Positions 51,883-59,597 of a stretch of DNA of 64,000 nt are shown one piece after another. The notes under the pieces are model-generated. The model saw only the letters and a list, made by a program, of their open reading frames with translations. It was not told the origin of the DNA and ran no database searches. Both the position numbers and the translations under genes were made by a program. The stretch is taken from contig JAAESX010000051.1 of the NCBI GenBank assembly GCA_024228935.1, forward strand, positions 16,696-80,695, written 5' to 3'. This DNA is from Pseudomonadota bacterium (GTDB lineage: Bacteria; Myxococcota_A; UBA796; CAJQPC01). Every line of letters starts with the position of its first letter. Within the stretch, counting starts at the first letter, position 1.

Positions 51883-54405
51883 ATGGGGAGCAGCTCCGAA
51901 CAGGTCCTCTCGAACGAGGTGCCTACCTTCTTGGCCGCGGCGTGCCGCGCCGCCTTGGTCGATGGGGGCACGCCGTCTGAGCAGTGGCGGCGGCAGCGTG
52001 CCCTGCTCGAGGTCACCGTTCGCTGCTACGTGGCCGTGCTCGCCAGCGAGCCGACGCGCCCGTTCGACCCCGAGCCACTCGAGCGGGCCACCATGGGTAC
52101 CTGGCTCGAGGCAGCGGTAGCGTTGGCCCGTCCTGGGAACCACCATCCCGCTACGGCAGCGGTCGCGCGCACCCTGCGGGATCCGGACGGGCGAGCCACG
52201 AACGCCGAGCGGGCGCTGCGGGAGCTCCTTCAAGAGCGCAATCACGAGGCACACGACCGCGTCGGGACCTCGCACCACGAAGTTCGGGCGTTCCTGGAGC
52301 GGCACAAGCAGGACTTCGCCTGCGTCCTGGAAGCGCTCGAGGCGTTCCGAGAGCTCCGCGCGTGCATCTTGCTGGGTCTGGACACGAACCGCCGCGGTGA
52401 GGAGTGCGCGCTCTGGCTCCTACGCGGGTTCGATCCCGAGCCGCTGGGCCGGCTCCCCTACATTCCTGGCGAGATCTGGGACACGCCCTTCCTGGTCGGT
52501 GACCAGGGCGAGGTATTGCCCTTGGCCCCTTGGGTTGTCTCCAACGGGATGCAGCGCCCGAGCCTGCTCGTGTTCGATCACTGGCGAAGCAACGCGCCCA
52601 AGTACTACGACGTCAGCCTCCGAGGCGGCACCGACTGGGTCGGGCAGCCCTCCAGCGATGCGCGTCGGCTCACCGAGTTCGTCCCCCAGTACCGGCGTTC
52701 GTTCCCCGCGATGCCCGTGGTGGCGGACCGGGCTCATGACGACCGTCCCCCCGCGCCTCCGGACATCCAGGGCTACGACATCCGGGAGTGCCTGGGCCGG
52801 GGGGCCAGCGGAACCGTCTGGAGCGCGGTCAGCGGGGGCCAGCGGTGTGCGTTGAAGGTGCTGCACCCGCAGCTGGTCGGGGACGCCGTTCAGCGGAGCC
52901 GGCTGCGCCGCGAACACAAGATCCTGGAACAGCTCCGGGACGAGCCCGGAATCTGCACGGTCCATGCGCTGGTCGACTCGAACGCGGGCCCGACGCTGGT
53001 GATGGACCTGCTCGACGGCCAGACTCTGGACCAGCGTGTCGAGCGAGCTCGCATGGACGAGGTCGAGGCGCTCGAGCTCGGCGCGCAGGTCCTGCGCACG
53101 CTGCGGATCGCCCACGGCCGGAAGCTGGTCCACCGGGACCTCAAGCCCAGCAACATCATGCTGGTCGACGGCGCCCCGGTGCTCATCGACTTCGGCCTGG
53201 GTGGCGGCGAGGGCTTCGGCCGGTTGACCCAGACCTCGACGCGCCTGGGCACGCCGCACTTCGCTGCACCCGAGCTGCTGCACAGCACCCAGCAGGCCGA
53301 CCACCGCGTGGATCTCTTCAGCCTGGGCAAGATCCTGGCGTTCTGCACGACGGGTGAGACGGATCAGGACCGCCAGCGCGGCCAGCTCAGCGGGGGGCTC
53401 CTGGCGCTTTACGACAAGGCGACGAGCAAGGCCTCCGCAGACCGACATGGCGACGCCGCAGAGATGCTCGCTGCCATCACCCGCTTGCTCGATGAGGGCC
53501 TCGATGGTCCACCGCTGGCACCCGGCGCCATCCTCTCCGAGACCTACCGGGTTGGCGACGAGCTGGGCGAAGTCGAAGGCGAGGGCATCTGGGTCTTCCG
53601 TGGCACCTACATCCAGAAGGACCGGGCCGTCGCCATCGTGGTGGCGCGGAAGGACCGACAGGAGCGCCTCGATGCTGTGGTCGACGGGCTGAGCGGCTCG
53701 GTTCGCGCCAAGCTCGGGGGGCCCACGGTGTTCGGGAAGGGAAGCCCTCGATGCTGGTGCGTGGTCGATGGCCCCGAGCCGGAAAAGGCCGCGGGCGAGC
53801 TCTTCGCCAAGAAGACTGCGACGGACTTCACCGACTGGTGGCCGGCGGCACTCGTCGCAGCGCCCGTGGTCCTTGGCGTCGCGCTCGCAGCGCTCGGTGG
53901 CGGCAAGGCCAAGAAGCAGAAGGCTGCTCACGCCGGCAAGCCGTCGCTCAAGATCCCGGCCTACCTGCGCGGGCTGCCCACCTCGCCGAAGACGACGCGC
54001 GAGCTCGCCCAGGCAACGCACCGGGTTGGCCTGATCCTGGCGGCTCAGTCGCGAGCTCGCGGCGAGATCCGCCTGGACGACGCTGGGTGGTACACGCTCC
54101 AAGGCACGCTGTTCGCAGCGTTGCAGGCGGGGCTTGCCGGCACACTCGGTAGCAGGGTCCAGAAGGCGTGCGCACCGGGTCGGCCAGAAGTTCTCCAGGC
54201 CCTGGCCGCTGCCGCCAAGAAGAACGTGCCGCTGCCACGAGCACTCCGGCCCGCGAAGCAGGCCTACCTCCAGCTCCTACGCAACGCGGTCGCGCTGGCT
54301 GCGGAGACGCCCGCCGAAGGTCTGGGACCGTACGTTCGGAGTTCGCCGCTGGGCTGGCAGCTGCGCGTCCGACGCGGCCACAAGGCGGCCTACGTCTCCA
54401 TCTGA
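51883..54405 (+). CDS. HEPN-motif / Ser-Thr protein kinase fusion with membrane anchor
   Basis: 840 residues. The N-terminal 280 residues are helical then beta-rich; ELLQERNHEAHDRVG contains an Rx4H motif (Arg119-Asn-x3-His124) as in HEPN RNases. Residues 298-545 are a full Ser/Thr kinase: LGRGASGTVW, CALKV (Lys325), HRDLKPSN (417-424), DFGLG (436-440) and a GTPHFAAPE activation segment. A second, degenerate N-lobe-like stretch follows (555-590, GDELGEVEGEGIWVFRGTY), then a membrane helix (654-673) and a 165-residue helical domain. It may be an RNase gated by phosphorylation, possibly defence-related; that is inference. Confidence 0.85.
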   Translation: MGSSSEQVLSNEVPTFLAAACRAALVDGGTPSEQWRRQRALLEVTVRCYVAVLASEPTRPFDPEPLERATMGTWLEAAVALARPGNHHPATAAVARTLRDPDGRATNAERALRELLQERNHEAHDRVGTSHHEVRAFLERHKQDFACVLEALEAFRELRACILLGLDTNRRGEECALWLLRGFDPEPLGRLPYIPGEIWDTPFLVGDQGEVLPLAPWVVSNGMQRPSLLVFDHWRSNAPKYYDVSLRGGTDWVGQPSSDARRLTEFVPQYRRSFPAMPVVADRAHDDRPPAPPDIQGYDIRECLGRGASGTVWSAVSGGQRCALKVLHPQLVGDAVQRSRLRREHKILEQLRDEPGICTVHALVDSNAGPTLVMDLLDGQTLDQRVERARMDEVEALELGAQVLRTLRIAHGRKLVHRDLKPSNIMLVDGAPVLIDFGLGGGEGFGRLTQTSTRLGTPHFAAPELLHSTQQADHRVDLFSLGKILAFCTTGETDQDRQRGQLSGGLLALYDKATSKASADRHGDAAEMLAAITRLLDEGLDGPPLAPGAILSETYRVGDELGEVEGEGIWVFRGTYIQKDRAVAIVVARKDRQERLDAVVDGLSGSVRAKLGGPTVFGKGSPRCWCVVDGPEPEKAAGELFAKKTATDFTDWWPAALVAAPVVLGVALAALGGGKAKKQKAAHAGKPSLKIPAYLRGLPTSPKTTRELAQATHRVGLILAAQSRARGEIRLDDAGWYTLQGTLFAALQAGLAGTLGSRVQKACAPGRPEVLQALAAAAKKNVPLPRALRPAKQAYLQLLRNAVALAAETPAEGLGPYVRSSPLGWQLRVRRGHKAAYVSI

Positions 54406-55247
54406 GCGTCGGCGACGAAGCGCCTGGCCTCCTCAGCGACCCGCTTCGGCTCGAGCCTCGAGCCGTAGTTCCAAGGCGAGCCGAACACGGTGCGTCGGCC
54501 TCCCCAGTTCTCGTTGGCGGGAACGGGCTCAGGCCCCAGGCAAGGCGCGCCCGCAGCGTACTCGAGGCGCGCGAGCTCGTCGAGCAGAGGTCGAAGGTCC
54601 CGATCCTCATCGGGTGCCAAGCCGATGGTGTACCTCGGCCCACCGGCCGGGTGCGGCTCGGTCACGATCACCACGACGCACCCGGTCCGGTCGTAGACGT
54701 GCTGCGGGTCCACACGCTCGCCGTCGCGGAGCTCGACGAGCGCGACCTGGGCCACCACCGTCCATCGACCCGCAGTGGAGACCTGAGGGCGAACGGCCTG
54801 GGGCAACGGCTGGCCGTTGGAGAGCCGCGCATGGAGCTCCCACGCCAGCGCGGAGAACCCGTTGTCTCCCCGTGCCAGGAGCTCACGGGTGACCCAGTGG
54901 TGCAGGTGCTCTCCGGCGGCCGCGTCCTCTGGCGACACGTCGTCGGCAGGCCTCAGGTGGTCACACGACCAGCACGCGGACCGCAGCGCCGCCAACCGCG
55001 GGAGTCGAGACACGCCGCCGAACAGAACCGCCAGGACGCTGACCAGGGCGTCGGTGTCGGCCAGCGTGGTGCCGACGCCATCCAGACGTTGGTCGATGAG
55101 CGCGGGAATCACGTCGAGGTTGATGGCGTGGCCCGTGACGTGGTGGTCCCAGGTCACCGTGGCGCCCGGGACCGAGCCGTCGACGCTGGCGTAGCGGATC
55201 AATCCGGTCGGGACATCCTCGCGGCGCGTGGCGACGAAGATCTCCAC
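54390..55247 (-). CDS. DHH-motif hypothetical protein
   Basis: 285 residues from GTG 55247, which starts one base after the upstream stop (TGACGTG). Early in the protein, VTWDHHVTGHAINLDVIP (32-49) and DGVGTTLADTDALVSVLAVL resemble the DHH phosphoesterase motif and its following helix, but the other DHH motifs are not obvious. A CxxC (CWSCDH) near 92 may bind metal. The C-terminal half is beta-rich. Last gene of the sigma-factor operon. It overlaps the end of the HEPN/kinase gene by 16 bp on the opposite strand. Confidence 0.75.
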   Translation of the reverse strand: MEIFVATRREDVPTGLIRYASVDGSVPGATVTWDHHVTGHAINLDVIPALIDQRLDGVGTTLADTDALVSVLAVLFGGVSRLPRLAALRSACWSCDHLRPADDVSPEDAAAGEHLHHWVTRELLARGDNGFSALAWELHARLSNGQPLPQAVRPQVSTAGRWTVVAQVALVELRDGERVDPQHVYDRTGCVVVIVTEPHPAGGPRYTIGLAPDEDRDLRPLLDELARLEYAAGAPCLGPEPVPANENWGGRRTVFGSPWNYGSRLEPKRVAEEARRFVADAQMET

Positions 55248-55248
55248 G

Positions 55249-56781
55249 TCAGTAGCGCCACCACCGCGCGACCGCGGTCGGGGGCACCAGATCGAGGAGC
55301 CGGGACAGCTCGGCGGGGTGGTTGGCACGCAGCGCGTCGAGTGCGCCGAGGTCGCCCTGGTCGAGACGGGTGAGCGCCAACTGCGTCCCATCGGTGGGGG
55401 GAGTTGCCTGAGCCCCGAGTCGGGAGAGCTGGCGCAGGCGACACTGCTGGACGGCCCTGGTCGTCCAGTAGTCCCGCACGAGCCAGTCTCGCGCCCGCTC
55501 CTCCTGACCCACATCCAGCAGCGCCCGACCGGCCGCCAGCGCCAGGAAGGAGCGGGAGATGTCCGTGGTGTCGGGGTGCTGCTGGATGCGCCGAACCGGG
55601 CCGTCGAGGAGCTCGTCGAGCTCGGCGGAGCGACCCGCCGCGCCCAGGATACGGAGCCACTCACACACCGCCCGGTTGGCTTCGTTGGCGGAGAGCAGGT
55701 CGAACCAGCATTCGGTGGCCCGAGACAGGTGGGCGATGGCGAGCTCGTGCTCGTGCCAGGCGGCGTGGAAGCGCCCCAGCGCACCGAGCACCTTCAGGGT
55801 GCCGGCGTGGCCCGGGTGATCCTCCACAAGTCGCTTGGCGCTGACGATCAGTTCGTCGGTGCCGACCGAGCAGGCGTCGCACGCCGCCTGGACGCCATGC
55901 GCCACGAGCTCGAGCTGTAGCGCCGCCGGGAGGCTGTGGAGTCGGTCCAGGGGCAGGGGCCGCCCCCGGCCAGCGTGTCGGCTGGCGATGAACTGGGCCA
56001 CGCGAGCCTGCCAGTGGAGCTCCAGATCGGCGAGTTGCTCTCCGAGGCGTGTCGCGAGCCTCTCGACGAGAGCCCATGAGATGACGTGCGGTGAACCTCT
56101 CACCGTCAGGCGGAAGAGCGTCCTGGCGAAGTCTGCGCGCTCAGCTTCGTCGAGCTGCTCGACCACAGCAGCCTCGACGTCGATCTCGAGCGCCTCGCTC
56201 AGCGCCTCGTCGAGCCGCTTCAGCCGGACCACGTTGAAGCCCTGGGCGTCCTCGAGCTCCTGGTCATGGGCGATCAGGAGGGTCGTGACACAGCTCGCCC
56301 AGGACCTCAGCCCACGGAGCTTGACGTCGAGCCCGCCGACGGGACCAAGGCGCCCATCGGCCTCGATCGTGGCCAAGGCGGCGACCTCGCGTCGGAGGGG
56401 CTGCTGCAGGACGTAGGAGGCAACGGCCAACCCCTGCGCCAGGCCAAACGAGCGCCCCGTCAGCCTCTGGAGGCTCCCCCCGGACTCGTCCTCGATCTCC
56501 TCGGCAACGAGCCGCAGGGGCTGACCGAGCAGCTCGGGTCGAATGGCCCCAAGCTCGCGCAGCACCAGGCGCCGGGCCAGGGCCTCGGATTCCCTGGCGC
56601 TGTCGACGAACTCGGCGTGCTCGCGGGCTGGAGCCTGCTCCACGACGCGCAGCTGCCAGACCGCGGGCTTGCCCTCGCGAATGGACACACCGACCGCGCA
56701 GCCCGGTTCCGTTGCGGTCCCAGCGTTGTGGCAGGCGACACGAGCGAGCCTCGCTTCACGTCGCTTCTCGAGGAGTCTCAC
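55249..56781 (-). CDS. Stand-alone Lon-type (S16) protease domain with TPR-like tail
   Basis: 510 residues from GTG 56781, chosen because it gives a GTGA overlap with the upstream stop; an earlier GTG at 56796 is possible. Residues about 95-200 match the Lon proteolytic domain: LTGRSFGLAQGLAVASYVL with the nucleophile Ser111, then ADGRLGPVGGLDVKLRGLRS with the catalytic Lys154. There is no AAA+ module. Residues about 300-470 are helical TPR-like repeats. Free S16 domains in such contexts may cleave specific targets; substrate unknown. Confidence 0.75.
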   Translation of the reverse strand: MRLLEKRREARLARVACHNAGTATEPGCAVGVSIREGKPAVWQLRVVEQAPAREHAEFVDSARESEALARRLVLRELGAIRPELLGQPLRLVAEEIEDESGGSLQRLTGRSFGLAQGLAVASYVLQQPLRREVAALATIEADGRLGPVGGLDVKLRGLRSWASCVTTLLIAHDQELEDAQGFNVVRLKRLDEALSEALEIDVEAAVVEQLDEAERADFARTLFRLTVRGSPHVISWALVERLATRLGEQLADLELHWQARVAQFIASRHAGRGRPLPLDRLHSLPAALQLELVAHGVQAACDACSVGTDELIVSAKRLVEDHPGHAGTLKVLGALGRFHAAWHEHELAIAHLSRATECWFDLLSANEANRAVCEWLRILGAAGRSAELDELLDGPVRRIQQHPDTTDISRSFLALAAGRALLDVGQEERARDWLVRDYWTTRAVQQCRLRQLSRLGAQATPPTDGTQLALTRLDQGDLGALDALRANHPAELSRLLDLVPPTAVARWWRY

Positions 56782-57755
56782 GCCAGATGGCCCCACCAGG
56801 ACTCGGGCTCCTGGCTGGAGACAGCGCGTAGGCGCTCACGCATGGCGGAGGGATCGAAGAGCGCTCCAACGAGGCTCAGATGGCCCGCCCAGCGCTCGTC
56901 CGCAGCCGCAAGAGCGGCTCGTAGCGCTGGAGCACAAGGGCGGCCGGCCAGGTGGAGGCTCGCTGAGAGCGATTGGAGTGCGTCGCGCTCACGGATGAGG
57001 TCGAGCAACAGCGGCTCGGTCGCGAGCTCAGGTAGGCCGTCCAGCCGTTCCTCGTGGAGTTCGACGCGCGCCATGGCCGCAGCGTCGACGTCGGTCCAGT
57101 CCCGCACCTCGTCCAGCCAGGCCGCTACGTGGCGTTGGACGGTCGCATCGCCCGAGAGCGTGGCCTTGAGGGCTCGTCCCCGTTCTTCGCGATCCCTGGG
57201 AGTCCACAGCCGAGCGAGCAGTCCGGCGGCCGGAAGGCGGTCCAGGGCCGCCGACGACGAGCCGAGGCGTTCGGCCTCGGTCTCCAGCCAGCTCGGCACA
57301 CTCCAGGCTCCGGTCAGCGCGGTCGTCCCTGGCCAATCCGGAAGCTGCAGTGCGGGGGGGAGCCCGATGTCGACGAGCTGGTGGAGCGCGCCGGCCCCAT
57401 CCTTCAACACCAGCGCGTGGTCGCCTATGCGCAGGACGACCTGCTCCTGGGTGTCGAAGAACCAGGCTTGTTCGGCCTCGTCGTGGTGCACGGTGCCCTT
57501 GAGCACCTCGACGGGCTCCTCGGTCTGCAGCACGAACGCCGTGGGCTGGGTGGCAGCCCGCGCGAGCTGAACTGTCGCCTCCCCGGTCGGCACCTCGCGT
57601 GGGCGCGGCCCCTCGAGGAAGAGGGTGGCCAGGGCCAGTAGTGGTGCGGGCGTGAAGCCCTCGCCCGCCTCGCTGCGGGGCTTCTCGATGGGCGTGCTGT
57701 GCTCGACGTCCTCGACGCCGAGCAGCTGTCGCAGCTCCGGTGAAAGGCGGCTCAT
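56778..57755 (-). CDS. Hypothetical protein in sigma-factor operon
   Basis: 325 residues from ATG 57755, preceded by GGAGGAG. A mixed N-terminal region with beta strands (TVQLARAATQPTAFVLQTEE, VVLRIGDHALVLKDGAG) is followed by a Leu/Ala/Arg/Glu-rich helical half. No cysteine, metal or nucleotide motif and no signal peptide is seen. It is unrecognised. It lies between the sigma factor (26 bp upstream) and the Lon-like gene (GTGA overlap). Confidence 0.75.
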   Translation of the reverse strand: MSRLSPELRQLLGVEDVEHSTPIEKPRSEAGEGFTPAPLLALATLFLEGPRPREVPTGEATVQLARAATQPTAFVLQTEEPVEVLKGTVHHDEAEQAWFFDTQEQVVLRIGDHALVLKDGAGALHQLVDIGLPPALQLPDWPGTTALTGAWSVPSWLETEAERLGSSSAALDRLPAAGLLARLWTPRDREERGRALKATLSGDATVQRHVAAWLDEVRDWTDVDAAAMARVELHEERLDGLPELATEPLLLDLIRERDALQSLSASLHLAGRPCAPALRAALAAADERWAGHLSLVGALFDPSAMRERLRAVSSQEPESWWGHLA

Positions 57756-57781
57756 GTTGACTCCTCCGGGGCCGAGACGCG

Positions 57782-58429
57782 TCAGGTCTTGGACTTCTGA
57801 CAGTAGACGAGCGCACGGACGGCTTCACGCAGGCGCGCCGTCGTGTCTTCGTCGAAGGGAGAGTTCGCGCTCAAGACCTGCAAGAAGCCCTCTCGGAGGC
57901 GCTGCTGGCGCTTGTAGAACGCGTTCTCGGCGGTCTTCCAGGCCTTGTCGCCCTGCTTCTCTGCGATGAGCGTCGAGTACTGCTCTCCACCGAAGACGGC
58001 GCGTTTCAACAAGCGCCAGTCCTCGCGGAAGCCTTCGCGGTGGCGCTCGACTTTGCGCGCGAAGAAGGCCTCGGCCAGCTCTTCGAGGGTGGCCTTCGCC
58101 TCAGCAGCGTCGCCGCTGGCCTCGCGTTCGAGTTCGGGGGCCTCTTCCCGCCCCGACAGCTCGGCGAGGGAAGCCTGCCTGCGCCTCAGGTCCATGTGCT
58201 TGTTGTGGACGGCCCTCCGGACGTAGCCCACGGGGTCGTTTACTTCGGCATCCCCCCGCTCAAAGCGGTTGTACAGCGCCAGGAAGGCGTCGGTACCCAC
58301 GTCCTCTGCCAGCTCGGGCTCGCGCACCATGTGCCGCGCCATCGCTTGGGTGTGCTCGTACAGCGCCTGCATGGCGTTTCGGTCGCCAGCGTCACGAAGG
58401 AGGCGGTGGACGGCTTCGCGAAGCTCCAT
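57782..58429 (-). CDS. ECF-type sigma factor
   Basis: 215 residues from ATG 58429, which shares a base with the upstream stop. Sigma region 2 is clear at about 20-85: MVREPELAEDVGTDAFLALY, then NDPVGYVRRAVHNKHMDLRR. The C-terminal half carries a helix-turn-helix-like STLIAEKQGDKAWKTAENAF and KRQQRLREGF, consistent with a divergent region 4. No anti-sigma factor is adjacent. It may transcribe its own operon (DUF3800-like, Lon-like and DHH-motif genes). Confidence 0.8.
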   Translation of the reverse strand: MELREAVHRLLRDAGDRNAMQALYEHTQAMARHMVREPELAEDVGTDAFLALYNRFERGDAEVNDPVGYVRRAVHNKHMDLRRRQASLAELSGREEAPELEREASGDAAEAKATLEELAEAFFARKVERHREGFREDWRLLKRAVFGGEQYSTLIAEKQGDKAWKTAENAFYKRQQRLREGFLQVLSANSPFDEDTTARLREAVRALVYCQKSKT

Positions 58430-59526
58430 CACCACCCTCCCTGAACCGCGCGGTGGACCCACTGCTCGGCCTGAACACGAGCCCAATCGGGCCGGATCTG
58501 GCGAGTGGCGACAGGGCCACGCTTCTCGAAGGCCTCGTGCTCGCACCGTCGTGCCTCGCCGTCGAACGCGACGGTCGTCAGGGAAGGAAGACCGGGACAC
58601 AGGGCCATCGGTCGGCTGCGCCCCAAGCCGTGCAGGATCTGGTGATCGAGGCGCTGTGTGAGGCGGGTCCAGTCCCTCGTCCGAAGCACCCGCCCGACTC
58701 GGTTGGCGAGCCAGTCGGCCAGCACCACGCCCGCCAGGACGTCGTCTCCCCGAAACACGGTGCGGCCTGGGGAGACGTCCAGGTGGAACGAGTCGCGTCG
58801 CGCGTCGGTCGCCGCCAGTGCCGGATGTTCCGAGGCCTCGCGCGCGACGTCCTCCAGGAGGGCGCGGCTGAGAGGGACGGCCCGTGGCATGCCCTCCACC
58901 CGCACGCTGCGATCGCAGATCCGAGCGGTCAGGCGTCGGGTGCCGGCGTCGCTCCAGGACAGCGCGTGAAGCCGCTCGATGAGCAGTCGGAGTGCGCGGA
59001 CATACGTGTCACGGACGAGCTGTCCGGCTGCGGCGGGCTCGTCCGGAGCCCCGACCCGCGTCGCGGCGACCAGCACCCACGCTCCCTGGCTCCCGAGCTT
59101 CCGTAGGACACGGGCCAGTCCGGCCTCACGGCGATCATGCAGGCCGATGAGCTCCTGCCGGAGTTCGGGATGGGCCACGGCGAGCCAACCGTCCCAGTCC
59201 TTCAGCTGTCTCTGGCTGGCATGCGCCGGCAGCGAACCGCCGACGTGCCTCTTGAGCGGCTTGCCCACCTTGTGCGCCAGCTTCTTCACTTGCCGAGGGA
59301 GCCTGCCCCCGCCCAACTCGAGCGCGCGCACCGCATGGGCGATCGGGATGTTCAGATCGGTGGCGTGGGGTGGCCACGGCAGCCCGACGAAGACCTCCCG
59401 AAGTTCGTCATCGAGGCCCTCGACGAGGCGGCCTTCCGGGCCCGTCGGCGCCACCAGGCCGACCACCGCGCCGTGGCTGTCAGGTGTCCTGAAGTCGCCC
59501 GTCTCGTCGACGAAGAGCGTCGGCAC
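58429..59526 (-). CDS. DUF3800-like protein
   Basis: 365 residues from GTG 59526 (opening VPTLFVDETGDFRTPDSH). The opening strand with DETGD and the following AVVGLVAPTGPE match DUF3800, a family with an RNase H-like fold often found beside mobile elements and defence genes. Later acidic residues (TDLNIP, DRSVRVEG, DVLAGVVLADWLANRVGR) are consistent with that fold. A longer upstream frame overlaps the divergent promoter and is not used. First gene of a five-gene minus-strand operon, divergent from the SMC-like gene across 71 bp. Confidence 0.75.
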   Translation of the reverse strand: MPTLFVDETGDFRTPDSHGAVVGLVAPTGPEGRLVEGLDDELREVFVGLPWPPHATDLNIPIAHAVRALELGGGRLPRQVKKLAHKVGKPLKRHVGGSLPAHASQRQLKDWDGWLAVAHPELRQELIGLHDRREAGLARVLRKLGSQGAWVLVAATRVGAPDEPAAAGQLVRDTYVRALRLLIERLHALSWSDAGTRRLTARICDRSVRVEGMPRAVPLSRALLEDVAREASEHPALAATDARRDSFHLDVSPGRTVFRGDDVLAGVVLADWLANRVGRVLRTRDWTRLTQRLDHQILHGLGRSRPMALCPGLPSLTTVAFDGEARRCEHEAFEKRGPVATRQIRPDWARVQAEQWVHRAVQGGW

Positions 59527-59597
59527 TCTGCCCCCGGTTGAGAATGGACGCAGCCTACAACACGCCCAATTCGGGCAGGCGAACCCGGGAGGGGAGC
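59527..59597. promoter_or_regulatory. Divergent promoter region of sigma operon and SMC-like gene
   Basis: A 71-bp gap between divergent genes. On the plus side GGGAGGGGAGC is a strong ribosome-binding site for ATG 59598; on the minus side GGGGGCAGA precedes GTG 59526. No clear sigma-70 hexamers are visible, which would fit use of an alternative sigma factor such as the one in this operon, but that is inference. Confidence 0.35.
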
